The position numbers and the translations under genes were made by a program. A stretch of 64,000 nucleotides of DNA from Virgisporangium aliadipatigenens (GTDB taxonomy: Bacteria; Actinomycetota; Actinomycetes; Mycobacteriales; Micromonosporaceae), in the NCBI RefSeq assembly GCF_016863615.1, contig NZ_BOPF01000020.1:158318-222317 (forward strand), given 5' to 3'. Each line of letters begins with the position of its first letter. The first letter of the stretch is position 1. Below are positions 1 to 8,158 of the stretch, piece after piece. The notes under the pieces were generated by a model, which was not told where the DNA came from, searched no databases, and saw only the letters and a list, made by a program, of their open reading frames with translations.

Positions 1-62
1 AACAGCGCCGCCGGATCCAGCGCCGGCCCGGTGGGCGTGGGCTCCTCAAAGAGTTCGGACAT
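1..62 (-). CDS. jetB: Wadjet JetB-like protein (DUF4194), N-terminal fragment
   Basis: Only the first 20 or so codons are inside the window; the gene continues past the left edge. An ATG at 60-62 reads M-S-E-L-F-E-E-P-T-P-T-G-P-A-L-D-P-A-A-L. It overlaps the 3' end of the jetA-like gene by 17 bp, which indicates translational coupling. Identification rests on position: in type I Wadjet operons the DUF4194 gene follows the DUF3375 gene. The visible residues are too few to show the domain, so this is an inference from context. Confidence 0.5.
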   Translation of the reverse strand, partial: MSELFEEPTPTGPALDPAAL

Positions 63-1578
63 CGTGCAACTCCTCCAACAGATTGCCACCCGTCGCGGGC
101 CGGTGCGGCTTGCCGACGTCGGGGATCGGCGCGCCGAACACCAGCCGCGGCACGGTCAGCGCACGCCCGCCGGTACGCGTGCGCACGCCGACGGTCTCGA
201 CCGCGCCCGGGTCGACCTCGCCGTAGCGGGAAGCCAGCGACCACAACGCGAGCACGTCTCCGGTCCGCGCGGAAGGCAGGCGCAGCAACACGTCCGCGAG
301 CGTGGCGGGACCGTCCCGCAACGAGGCGTTGACCGCCGTCCGCAGGGCGGCCCAGTCGATCGACTCCGTCCCGGCCGCGGCCGCCACGTCGACCGCGAAG
401 TCGTCGTCGGCGGAGGACGCGAGCGGGTCCGGCAGCGACGCCGTTCCGGGGTGCAGCCGCAGCCGCCCGACCGAGGCGACCTCGACCCCGCCGGTCGGCA
501 ACACGAACCCGATGTCCCGCCCGCCGTGCAGCTTCCCGAACGCCTCCGCCGCGGCCGCCTGCGCCTCGCTGATCCGCAGCCGCATGCTCCGGTAGTGCAG
601 CACGTCCCCGCCGCGCACGAACGTGCTGATCCGCCGGAACGCCACCGCCCGGATCTCCTCGACCTCCTGCACCCGTTGCCACACCGCGTCGATGAAGCCC
701 TCGAGCGCCTCGGCGAGGTGCCCGGGCAGCGGGTCGAGGCGTTCGACGACGGCGGCGATGTCGGCCTCCAGGCGGGTGCGCTGGGAGGGCCGCGCGATGA
801 CCGTCGCGAACGCCCGGAACGCCTGCCCCTCCGCCGATTCGGCGATGACGTCGTGCCCGTCGAACATGCGCTGCAACGAGTCGGCGAACTCGGCCGGGTC
901 GTCGGTGAGGCTCTGCCGCAGCAGCGTCGCCGCGTTGTCGTGCATGAGTTCGCCGTAGCGGGCCACGTCGGCGGGGATGCGCTCGACCAGTTGCACCACG
1001 GCGGTGAGCCGGTCGACGAGTTCGCGGTTGCTGACGGTGGGCAGTTCGCCGCGGTCGAGCGCGTCGCGCTGCGCGACGAGTGCGGCGATCCGGTCGTCGA
1101 TGGCGTCGCGCCGGGCCCGCGGGTCGGGATCCGCGTCGGTGGCGATCTGGCGGATCTCGTCCATGAGCATGGTCAGCGCCGACTCGGTGGCGAGCGAGCT
1201 GTGCCGCTGGAGGTTGCGCATCTGCCGCACCGCCTGGTGCGCACCGGTGGACAGCTGGTAACGCTCGACCCGCGTCTCGGGGTCGACGGTGCGGTGCAGC
1301 CAGCCCCGGCGGGTCCACCGGTTCAGCAGGTAGTCGGCGTCCGGGACGGCCTCTTCCGACTCGTCGTCCCAGACGTAGCCGCGCAGCAGGGCCGGCAGGT
1401 CGGCGTCGATGAGCGCGGCCAGCGTCTGCCCGTCGACGACCTGGCCGTCACCCAGGTGGGCGGCCATCAGCGCGGTGTTGAGCAGCGCGTGCCGGGACCG
1501 CAGCAGCGACATCGTGACGTCGGCGGCGGAGTTGCCGCGGAACTCGTGCAGCAACTGCTCGGCCGTCTTGCCTGCCAA
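46..1578 (-). CDS. jetA: DUF3375 protein, Wadjet JetA-like (kleisin-type) subunit
   Basis: The 510-residue soluble protein matches DUF3375 in overall pattern: an N-terminal winged-helix-like part (MSLLRSRHALL..., leading into residues about 30-110), long charged helices rich in Glu/Arg, the mid-protein motif SAEGQAFRAF, and a second helical block ending EIRAVAFRRISTFV. In type I Wadjet (JetABCD, related to MksFEBG) this subunit is the kleisin that bridges the SMC-like JetC ATPase; the complex extrudes loops on plasmids and the JetD nuclease cuts them. A TTG at 1576-1578 is preceded 4 bases away by AGGAGG, so I prefer it; a TTG at 1626 and an ATG at 1512 are alternatives. The next gene overlaps its stop. 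The jetC and jetD genes would lie outside the window. Confidence 0.75.
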   Translation of the reverse strand: MAGKTAEQLLHEFRGNSAADVTMSLLRSRHALLNTALMAAHLGDGQVVDGQTLAALIDADLPALLRGYVWDDESEEAVPDADYLLNRWTRRGWLHRTVDPETRVERYQLSTGAHQAVRQMRNLQRHSSLATESALTMLMDEIRQIATDADPDPRARRDAIDDRIAALVAQRDALDRGELPTVSNRELVDRLTAVVQLVERIPADVARYGELMHDNAATLLRQSLTDDPAEFADSLQRMFDGHDVIAESAEGQAFRAFATVIARPSQRTRLEADIAAVVERLDPLPGHLAEALEGFIDAVWQRVQEVEEIRAVAFRRISTFVRGGDVLHYRSMRLRISEAQAAAAEAFGKLHGGRDIGFVLPTGGVEVASVGRLRLHPGTASLPDPLASSADDDFAVDVAAAAGTESIDWAALRTAVNASLRDGPATLADVLLRLPSARTGDVLALWSLASRYGEVDPGAVETVGVRTRTGGRALTVPRLVFGAPIPDVGKPHRPATGGNLLEELHDVRTL

Positions 1579-1665
1579 CTCGCCTCCTCCGCGTCCCACC
1601 GCGGAGCCGGTGCCGGGCAGGTACAAACCCGTCGACCGTACACGGCCCGCCCGGAGCGGGTATTA

Positions 1666-3183
1666 ATGCAGGTGATGCGACACGTGCTATTCCCCGGTCG
1701 GCACCATGTGCTGACCCGGTTCCAAGCGGAGTACCTGGCGGGTCTGGCGAACAGTGACAGCACAGTCGTCTGGGCGGTGACGTCGGCGAACCACGAGAAC
1801 ACTCGGCGTAATCCGGTGCCCTATCACCGGCGGGAGGCCGCGATCGAGCGGTTCAGCGTCATGACCGGGTTGCGCTCCGTCGTGGTGCCGGTCTTCGACA
1901 CCGCGCCGACGGAGCGGTTCGCCGAGGTGACGGTGAAGACGATCGCGGTCGCCACCGGGCTGGAGCTGACGCCGGCGGACACGGTGGTCGCGTGTTCGAC
2001 CCCCGAGGTCGCCGCGCTCTATGCCGCGCTCGGCTTCCCCCTCGTCGGAGTCGAGGCCGATCAGGAGCATCCGGTCGAACGTCCATGGGACGTCCTGCTC
2101 CGCCTCGCCGACGGCGACGAGACGTGGCGTGTCCTGGCGCACCCGGCGACGGTGGACGTGTTCGACCGGTACGGGCTGACGGAGACGGTGCGTTCGGTGG
2201 TGAACGACCCGGTCGTCGGCGACGAGGGCGGTCTGACGGCCACCCGGGACTACCGCACCTACGTGGAGGCGTTCGCGGGCAGCGCCGCGCGCAAGTGGGA
2301 GCTGGTGCGCGGGCACGTGCGGCCGGGGCGCATCGTCGACATCGGCTGCGGCGCCGGTGCCGTGCTCGAACTGGCCGACCGCGAGCCGACCCTGCGCGAG
2401 AGCGACCTGATCGGGGTCGAGGTCGCCCGGCACCTGTACGAGGAGTGCGTGCACAAGAAGGCGCAGGGTGCCTTCGCCAACCCGAACGTCTTCTTCTACC
2501 GCCGCAACGTGCTGGGCGGCGCGGTCTTCCGGCCCCGGTCGGTCGACACGACGCTCACGTTCGCGCTGACGCACGAGATCTGGTCCTACGGCGAGCAGTG
2601 GAAGTCCCTGCGTCGTTTCGCCGAGGCGATCTACGCGCACACCGTTCCCGGCGGAATCTGGATCAACAGCGATGTCTGCGGCCCGGACGGGCGCGACGTG
2701 CCGGTGCGGCTGCGGCTCGCGGACAGCGACGGGCGCAACCCGGAACGCCCCCGCGACGACCTCGCCCGCCTCGGTCCCGCGGCCGCCGGCGAGTACGTTG
2801 CCGGCCTGTCCACGCGGGCCCGGCTGGACCAGTTCGCGGTCGACTTCGCGTTCCCGTTCGCCTACGAGGCGCACGACGACGGCTCGGTGACGCTGCCGCT
2901 CGGCGCCGCGATGGACTACCTGACCCGCAAGGACTACGTGGAGAACTGGCTCTCCGAGACGCGGGAACAGTTCTGCGGGCTGGAGTTCGCGGACTGGAAG
3001 GCGCTGCTGGGCGACGTCGGCTTCGTGCTCGAACCGGCCTCCACCGGCACCCGCAACGACTGGATCGTGGCCAACCGGCTGGCCCCCGTGGCGGCGCTGG
3101 AACATCTCGACGGCCGGCCGATGGAGTGGCCGGTGACGCACGTGCTGCTCGTCGCCCGGCGGCCGCACACCGCGATGGCATAG
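1666..3183 (+). CDS. nucleotidyltransferase-like / SAM-dependent methyltransferase fusion protein
   Basis: The 505-residue protein has two recognisable parts. Residues 1-190 open with FPGRHHVLTRFQ (residues 9-20), a variant of the HxGH nucleotide-binding motif of the cytidylyltransferase/NMN adenylyltransferase superfamily. From about residue 205 comes a class I methyltransferase with the SAM-binding glycine loop DIGCGAG (residues 225-231) followed by an acidic strand (LIGVEV). It is most likely cytoplasmic; the substrate is unknown. The ATG at 1666 follows GGAGCGGG with 6-base spacing; an in-frame ATG at 1675 is an alternative. It diverges from jetA and sits 9 bp before the epimerase gene, so it may head a short operon. 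Whether the first domain is still an active adenylyltransferase cannot be told: the motif reads GRHH rather than the usual HxGH. Confidence 0.72.
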   Translation: MQVMRHVLFPGRHHVLTRFQAEYLAGLANSDSTVVWAVTSANHENTRRNPVPYHRREAAIERFSVMTGLRSVVVPVFDTAPTERFAEVTVKTIAVATGLELTPADTVVACSTPEVAALYAALGFPLVGVEADQEHPVERPWDVLLRLADGDETWRVLAHPATVDVFDRYGLTETVRSVVNDPVVGDEGGLTATRDYRTYVEAFAGSAARKWELVRGHVRPGRIVDIGCGAGAVLELADREPTLRESDLIGVEVARHLYEECVHKKAQGAFANPNVFFYRRNVLGGAVFRPRSVDTTLTFALTHEIWSYGEQWKSLRRFAEAIYAHTVPGGIWINSDVCGPDGRDVPVRLRLADSDGRNPERPRDDLARLGPAAAGEYVAGLSTRARLDQFAVDFAFPFAYEAHDDGSVTLPLGAAMDYLTRKDYVENWLSETREQFCGLEFADWKALLGDVGFVLEPASTGTRNDWIVANRLAPVAALEHLDGRPMEWPVTHVLLVARRPHTAMA

Positions 3184-3192
3184 CGTGGGGGC

Positions 3193-4170
3193 ATGCGGGT
3201 TCTGTTCATCGGCGGCACGGGCATCATCTCCACGGCGTGCACGCGGCTCGCCGTCGCGCGCGGCATCGACCTGTATCTGCTGAAGAGAAGTGCGTCCCCG
3301 GTCGAGGGCGCCACCGTGCTGCGGGGCGACATCCGCGACCCCGCCTCGGTCAAGGAGGCGCTGGGCGACCTGGAGTTCGACGCCGTCGTCGACTGGGTGG
3401 CGTTCACCCCGGAGCACGTGCGGACCGACGTCGACCTGTTCCGCGGGCGCACCGGGCAGTACGTCTTCATCAGCTCCGCCTCGGCCTACCAGACGCCGCC
3501 GGCCCGGATCCCGGTCGTCGAGTCGACGCCGCTGCGCAACCCGTTCTGGCAGTACTCGCGAAACAAGATCGCGTGTGAGGACCTGCTGACGCGCGCCTAC
3601 CGGGAGGACGGCTTCCCGGCGACGATCGTGCGCCCGTCGCACACGTACGGGCCGACGCTGGTGCCGTTCGACGGCGGCTGGACCGTGCTCGGGCGGATGC
3701 GCGCCGGCAAGGAGATCATCGTGCACGGCGACGGCACCTCGCTGTGGACGCTCACGCATCACGACGACTTCGCGAAGGGCTTCGTGCCGCTGCTCGGGCA
3801 CGGGCGCACGCTCGGCGAGGCGTTCCACATCACCTCCGACGACGTGCTCACGTGGAACCAGATCGCCCACGCGCTCGCCGCGGCGCTGGGGGTCGAACCC
3901 CGGATCGTGCACGTGCCCTCGGACGCCGTCGCCGCGGCCGACCCGGAGTGGGGCGCCGGGCTGCTCGGCGACAAGGCCCACTCGATGATCTTCGACAACA
4001 GCAAGCTGCGCTCGGTGGTGCCCGACTACGTGGCGACGATTCCGTTCGAGCGCGGGGCGCGGGAGATCGTCGCCTGGCACCTCGCCGATCCGGCCCGGCA
4101 GGTCGCCGACGAACGCCTCGACGCCGTCATGGACCGCCTCGCCGACACGTACCGCAGCGCCGTGGCTTAG
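3193..4170 (+). CDS. NAD-dependent epimerase/dehydratase (extended SDR), copy 1
   Basis: This 325-residue extended short-chain dehydrogenase/reductase starts with the Rossmann motif GGTGII (residues 7-12) and has the catalytic YxxxK as Y121-S-R-N-K125, with an upstream serine-rich strand FISSASAY. Such enzymes act on nucleotide sugars or related NAD(P)-bound substrates in the cytoplasm; the true substrate is not evident. The ATG follows GTGGGGGC and lies 9 bp after the methyltransferase gene. A closely similar copy follows at 4253 in the same orientation, with the same residues at most positions, so the two arose by tandem duplication. Confidence 0.85.
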   Translation: MRVLFIGGTGIISTACTRLAVARGIDLYLLKRSASPVEGATVLRGDIRDPASVKEALGDLEFDAVVDWVAFTPEHVRTDVDLFRGRTGQYVFISSASAYQTPPARIPVVESTPLRNPFWQYSRNKIACEDLLTRAYREDGFPATIVRPSHTYGPTLVPFDGGWTVLGRMRAGKEIIVHGDGTSLWTLTHHDDFAKGFVPLLGHGRTLGEAFHITSDDVLTWNQIAHALAAALGVEPRIVHVPSDAVAAADPEWGAGLLGDKAHSMIFDNSKLRSVVPDYVATIPFERGAREIVAWHLADPARQVADERLDAVMDRLADTYRSAVA

Positions 4171-4240
4171 GGCGTGCCTCGTGGATCAGGGCGAGCCTCC
4201 GGGCCCGGCGGTGGCCGGCATGATCCGCGAGGCATGCCCT
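4169..4240. repeat. imperfect inverted repeat between the duplicated epimerase genes
   Basis: Arms at 4169-4188 (AGGGCGTGCCTCGTGGATCA) and 4221-4240 pair at 18 of 20 positions around a 32-base loop. The element begins at the stop codon of the first epimerase and ends just before the Shine-Dalgarno of the second. It could fold as an mRNA structure that ends or tunes read-through, or be a REP-type interspersed repeat. Confidence 0.7.
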
Positions 4241-4252
4241 AACGTGGGGGCC

Positions 4253-5230
4253 ATGCGGGTTCTGTTCATCGGCGGTACCGGAGTCATCTCCTCGGCGTGT
4301 GCCCGGCTGGCGCTGGAGCGCGGCATCGAGCTGTCCGTGCTCAACCGCAGCGGCTCGGCCGTCCCGGGCGCCACCGCGCTGCGGGGCGACATCCGCGACG
4401 CCGCGTCGGCCCGCGCGGCGCTGGGCGACCGGGAGTTCGACGCCGTCGTCGAGTTCGTGGCGTTCACCCCGGAACACGTCCGGGCCGACGTCGACCTGTT
4501 CCGCGGGCGCACCGGGCAGTACGTCTTCATCAGCTCCGCCTCGGCCTACCAGAAGCCGGTGGCGCGGCTGCCGATCACCGAGTCGACGCCGCTGCGCAAC
4601 CCGTTCTGGCAGTACTCGCGGGACAAGATCGCGTGTGAGGACCTGCTGACGCGGGCCTACCGGGAGGACGGCTTCCCGGTGACGATCGTGCGCCCGTCGC
4701 ACACCTACGACCGGACCCGCATCCCGTTCCAGGGGCGCTGGACGTGGCTCGACCGGCTGCGCCAGGGCCGCGAGGTCATCGTGCACGGCGACGGCACCTC
4801 GCTGTGGACGATCACGCACCAGGACGACTTCGCGAAGGGGTTCGTGCCCCTGCTCGGACACGGGCGCACGCTCGGTGAGGCGTTCCACATCACCTCCGAC
4901 GAGGCGCTCACCTGGGACCAGATCGCCCGCACCTTCGCCGCCGTCCTGCGGGTCGAGCCGCGCATCGTGCACGTGACGTCGGACGCCATCGCCGCGGCCG
5001 ACCCCGAGTGGGGCGAGAAGCTGCTCGGCGACAAGGCGCACTCGACCGTCCTGGACAACAGCAAGCTGCGCTCGGTCGTGCCGGACTTCGTGGCGACGAT
5101 CCCGTTCGAGCAGGGGGCGCGGGAGATCGTCGAGTGGTACCTCGCGGACTCGGCCCGGCAGGTCGTCGACGAGAAGTTCGACGCGCTGATGGATCGCCTC
5201 ATCGCAGCATCACGCTCAGTGAGCGTCTGA
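4253..5230 (+). CDS. NAD-dependent epimerase/dehydratase (extended SDR), copy 2
   Basis: This 325-residue protein is the tandem paralogue of the preceding gene. It keeps the GGTGVI Rossmann loop at residues 7-12 and the catalytic Y121-S-R-D-K125. Differences cluster in the N-terminal NAD domain (residues 24-35) and near residue 160, where PTLVPFDGGW becomes RTRIPFQGRW, a part that usually lines the substrate pocket. An upstream in-frame start at 4181 would run through the inverted repeat, so the ATG at 4253 with GGGGG just before it, matching the first copy, is preferred. Function is the same as for copy 1: probable nucleotide-sugar or similar substrate, not determined. Confidence 0.85.
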   Translation: MRVLFIGGTGVISSACARLALERGIELSVLNRSGSAVPGATALRGDIRDAASARAALGDREFDAVVEFVAFTPEHVRADVDLFRGRTGQYVFISSASAYQKPVARLPITESTPLRNPFWQYSRDKIACEDLLTRAYREDGFPVTIVRPSHTYDRTRIPFQGRWTWLDRLRQGREVIVHGDGTSLWTITHQDDFAKGFVPLLGHGRTLGEAFHITSDEALTWDQIARTFAAVLRVEPRIVHVTSDAIAAADPEWGEKLLGDKAHSTVLDNSKLRSVVPDFVATIPFEQGAREIVEWYLADSARQVVDEKFDALMDRLIAASRSVSV

Positions 5231-5305
5231 TCGTCGGGCGGCCGGGGTCGGCTTCCGGCCGTCCGACCCGTGGGCAGCGGCACTGACCTGCGATAAAACC
5301 TCTGC

Positions 5306-5827
5306 ATGCGTAAAGCTCTGACGGTAGCGGCCTGCGCCGCGGCGTTCCTGATGGCGGCTCCGGCTACTGCCGGTCACGCGGCCGACACGACGCCCTCCCC
5401 CTCGTCCGCCTCCCCATACGACGCGGTCATCGGCACGGGCACGCTCGGCCAGTTCGGTACGCCGACCGCTTACCTCGGCGCCACCGGCACCCGGATCGGC
5501 GACCTCGGCGCGTACACCATCACCTACCCGGACGGCACGTACGCCATCGGTTCGATCACCTGCGTCGCCGTGGAGAGCAACGTCGCCTACGTCACCGGCC
5601 GGGTGGCGCTGTCCGGCGGCCCGCGCAAGACGACGAACAACTGGAACAAGGGCACGTTCATCGTCATCGGGGTCGAGGACAACGGCAACGGCGGCGCGAC
5701 CGAGGCGCCCGACCGGCTGAACTTCTCGAAGGGGCTCGCCACCGACCCGGGCTGCGCGCCGAACCTGCTTGCGCGGCCGGACTTCCAGATCGTCAAGGGC
5801 AACTACTGGGTCCGCGACGGCGGCTGA
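5306..5827 (+). CDS. small secreted protein of unknown function
   Basis: I do not recognise a family. The 173-residue protein begins with a clear Sec signal peptide (MRKALTVAACAAAFLMAAPATAGHA, probable cleavage near residue 26), then a short Thr/Ser/Pro-rich stretch. The mature part is predicted mostly beta: repeated short strands such as YTITYPDGTYAIGSITCVAVESNVAYVTGRV are split here by Gly/Asp turns. It has two cysteines (about C86 and C150) that could form one disulfide outside the cell. The upstream GATAAAACC at 5292-5300 could be a -10 element, giving a very short leader. A strong terminator follows, so it is probably monocistronic. Confidence 0.7.
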   Translation: MRKALTVAACAAAFLMAAPATAGHAADTTPSPSSASPYDAVIGTGTLGQFGTPTAYLGATGTRIGDLGAYTITYPDGTYAIGSITCVAVESNVAYVTGRVALSGGPRKTTNNWNKGTFIVIGVEDNGNGGATEAPDRLNFSKGLATDPGCAPNLLARPDFQIVKGNYWVRDGG

Positions 5828-5843
5828 TCCCGGGCGACGAAAT

Positions 5844-5879
5844 CGTGCCGCCGCGGCCCACTGTGATCGCGGCGGCACG
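5844..5879. terminator. intrinsic-type hairpin terminator
   Basis: Perfect 12-bp stem: CGTGCCGCCGCG (5844-5855) and CGCGGCGGCACG (5868-5879) around a 12-base loop, followed by TTTCG and preceded by AAAT. It lies 17 bases after the stop of the small secreted protein gene. Confidence 0.8.
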
Positions 5880-6003
5880 TTTCGTGTTGCCGGATTCCGG
5901 CAATGCTGAAGAGGTTGATTCAGCCTGCCGCCGACCTGTCGCGTCGCCGGCCCGACCGGACATCCTCGACGGAGACCGGTTACCCGACGGGGAGGAGAGG
6001 TCG

Positions 6004-6129
6004 ATGGAAGCCTTCATGGCCGGGCGCGCGAACGCGCCCGGCCGACTCAAGCGGATCATCTTCGGCGTGCTGGGAACCCTGGCGTTCGCCTTCTGCGCAC
6101 TGGCGGTCGTGGTCACCGCCCTCGGCTAG
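6004..6129 (+). CDS. 41-residue single-span membrane protein
   Basis: A short reading frame with a strong Shine-Dalgarno (GGAGGAGAGG at 5991-6000) 3 bases before ATG at 6004. It encodes 41 residues: a basic N-terminal part ending GRLKR, then one hydrophobic helix (IIFGVLGTLAFAFCALAVVV) and stop. Small basic-plus-one-helix proteins of this kind are often membrane peptides or regulators, but there is no homology evidence here. The 176-base stretch before it holds the terminator at 5844 and otherwise nothing recognisable. It converges with the phospholipase gene, whose stop lies only 3 bases away. Confidence 0.55.
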   Translation: MEAFMAGRANAPGRLKRIIFGVLGTLAFAFCALAVVVTALG

Positions 6130-6132
6130 GCC

Positions 6133-8133
6133 CTAGACCAGTCCCCCCATGGCGGGGTCGCTGATGCTCTCCGCGCCGTCCTCCAGGTGCCCCGCGTAGC
6201 GGAACAGCTCGTCGGCGGCCGTCAGCGTCAGGTCGTACCAGCCCTTCACCCGGGCCGTGGAGAAGCGTTCGGTGCGGGTCCCGCCGGGGCGCAGCGGGAC
6301 GCGGGTGGTCCGCGACGTGTAACGGTCCACAATGGACACCTCGACGCGCTTCCCGCTGCGGTTGCGGATCTCCAGGACCACGTCGCGGCGCTCGTAGCGG
6401 GCCCGCACCTCGATCGTCGCGCGGGACACGAACCGGCGGTGGAAGCCGTTCGGGCCGTAGACGGAGAGGTCCCCGTCGAAGGTGTCGCGCAGGCGCCTGC
6501 CCGGCTCGACGGTGTAGGTGCGCGGCGGCCCGGCGGAACGGACGTGGAAGACCGCGGCGGCCGTTCCGGAGTTGGCCAGTTCCAGGGTGAACGCGCCGTC
6601 GGCGTGCAGCGTGTACGGGAGCGCGCGGGCGGGCCGGACGCCCTTCTCCTGTGCGGGCAGCCGCGGGTCGGCCGGCGGAACGGGCACCTCGTCGGGCCGG
6701 CGGGTCAGGTCGGCGGGTTTCAGGTCGTCGGTGTCGGGCAGCCGCACCGGATGCGCCCGGTTGGGGGTGCGGAAGTCGAACGCGCTCGTCAGGTCGCCGA
6801 CGACGGCGCGGCGCCACGGGGTGATGTTCGACTCGACGAGGTCCGGCCGCCCGGTGGCGAACCGCGCCTCCAGGAAGCGGATCAGCGACGTGTGGTCGAA
6901 CACCTGCGAGTTGACGTAGCCGCCCCGGGTCCACGGCGAGACGACGATCATCGGCACCCGAACACCCAGACCGTACGGCCCGGCGGAGTGCGCGGCGTCA
7001 CCGGGGAAGATCTCGTCCGTGGTGTCCACTGTGGACAGGCCCTGGGCGCGCGAGCGCGGCGGGGTCGGCGGCACCAGATGGTCGAAGAAGCCGCCCTCCT
7101 CGTCGTACGTGACGAACAGCGCCATCCGGCTCCACACCGCCGGGTTCGACGCGAGGATGTCGACGACCTGCGACAGATACCAGGCGCCGTAGCCGGGCTC
7201 CCAGTTCGGGTGCTCGGTGTAGGCCTCCGGCGCGACGATCCACGAGACCGCGGGGAGTCTGCCGGCGGCCACGTCGGCGCGGAAATCGGCGAGCAGCCGT
7301 TCCGGGGCGCGGCCCTGCGTGTTCACCTCGGTGCCGGTCTTCGCGCGGTCGGCGAGCGGCTGACCGGCGACGGCGTTCCGGTACTGATGGAAGTAGAGCA
7401 GCGAGTTGTCGCCGTAGTTGCCGATGAACGGGTCCCGCGTCCAGCCCCAGGAGCCCTGTGCCGTCAGGCCGAGGCCCACGTCCTGGTAGATCTTCCAGGG
7501 GATGCCGGCGCGTTCGAGGCGTTCGGGGTAGGTGGACCAGTCGTAGCCGGCCTCGGCGTTGGTGATGACCGGGCCGCCGCCGGTGCCGTCGTTGCCGACC
7601 CAGCCGCTCCACATGTGGTACCGGTTGGGGTCGGTCGGGCCGAGCAGCGAGCAGAAGTAGTTGTCGCAGACGGTGAACGCGTCGGCCAGCGCGAAGTGGT
7701 ACGGCAGGTCGCGACGCGTGTGGTGGGTCATCGTCGTGACGCCCTTGTTCGGCACCCAGCGGTCGTGGTTGCCGTCGTTCCACGCGGCGTGCGTGTCGTT
7801 CCAGCCGTGCGGCGGGTCCGGGAGGAACGTCTGCCCCAGATCCCGGACCGGCGGCCGGAACGGCAGGACGCCGTCCTGGTGCCACACGCTCTGCCCGGAC
7901 GGGAGCGTCACCGGGTGCGGGTCGGCGAAGCCGCGCACGCCACGCATGGTGCCGAAGTAGTGGTCGAACGACCGGTTCTCCTGCATGAGGAAGACGACGT
8001 GCTCGACGTCGCGGATCGAGCCGGAACGGTTGTTCGCCGGGATCGCCAGCGCCCTGTCCAGGTCGGGCAGGGCACCGGCGACCGCCGGCACACCGAGCAT
8101 CTGCAGAAAGGCGCGGCGGTCGATATTCGTCAC
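6133..8133 (-). CDS. Tat-exported phosphocholine-type phospholipase C
   Basis: The 666-residue protein belongs to the bacterial phosphoesterase (non-haemolytic phospholipase C / acid phosphatase) family, which hydrolyses phosphatidylcholine-like lipids to diacylglycerol and a phosphorylated headgroup. It starts with a twin-arginine signal (R6-R7-A-F-L, then a hydrophobic stretch to about residue 30). The metal/nucleophile region VFLMQENRSFDHYFG is at residues 47-61. The catalytic domain runs to about residue 445. Two C-terminal beta domains of the phospholipase C type follow, including ALPYTLHADGAFTLELAN and the final RYAGHLEDG. The start is GTG at 8131-8133. It is a monocistronic exported enzyme, and folded export by Tat suits a cofactor-loaded enzyme. 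Confidence 0.9.
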   Translation of the reverse strand: MTNIDRRAFLQMLGVPAVAGALPDLDRALAIPANNRSGSIRDVEHVVFLMQENRSFDHYFGTMRGVRGFADPHPVTLPSGQSVWHQDGVLPFRPPVRDLGQTFLPDPPHGWNDTHAAWNDGNHDRWVPNKGVTTMTHHTRRDLPYHFALADAFTVCDNYFCSLLGPTDPNRYHMWSGWVGNDGTGGGPVITNAEAGYDWSTYPERLERAGIPWKIYQDVGLGLTAQGSWGWTRDPFIGNYGDNSLLYFHQYRNAVAGQPLADRAKTGTEVNTQGRAPERLLADFRADVAAGRLPAVSWIVAPEAYTEHPNWEPGYGAWYLSQVVDILASNPAVWSRMALFVTYDEEGGFFDHLVPPTPPRSRAQGLSTVDTTDEIFPGDAAHSAGPYGLGVRVPMIVVSPWTRGGYVNSQVFDHTSLIRFLEARFATGRPDLVESNITPWRRAVVGDLTSAFDFRTPNRAHPVRLPDTDDLKPADLTRRPDEVPVPPADPRLPAQEKGVRPARALPYTLHADGAFTLELANSGTAAAVFHVRSAGPPRTYTVEPGRRLRDTFDGDLSVYGPNGFHRRFVSRATIEVRARYERRDVVLEIRNRSGKRVEVSIVDRYTSRTTRVPLRPGGTRTERFSTARVKGWYDLTLTAADELFRYAGHLEDGAESISDPAMGGLV

Positions 8134-8158
8134 GGCTGCGGACTCTAGGCCCGCGACG

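Noticed and set aside
31..1665. Long open frame on the plus strand across the jetA gene, continuous with the methyltransferase
   Set aside because: It is the antisense shadow of jetA in GC-rich DNA; it has Arg/Gly/Val-rich low-complexity sequence and no ribosome binding site, while the minus strand encodes a recognisable protein.
1687..4080. 797-codon open frame on the minus strand opposite the methyltransferase and epimerase genes
   Set aside because: Composition is typical of a GC3-driven shadow frame (Arg, Gly, Val, His rich) and the plus-strand products have clear domains.
6187..8148. 653-codon plus-strand frame opposite phospholipase C
   Set aside because: Shadow frame; the minus-strand product has a Tat signal and conserved catalytic motif.
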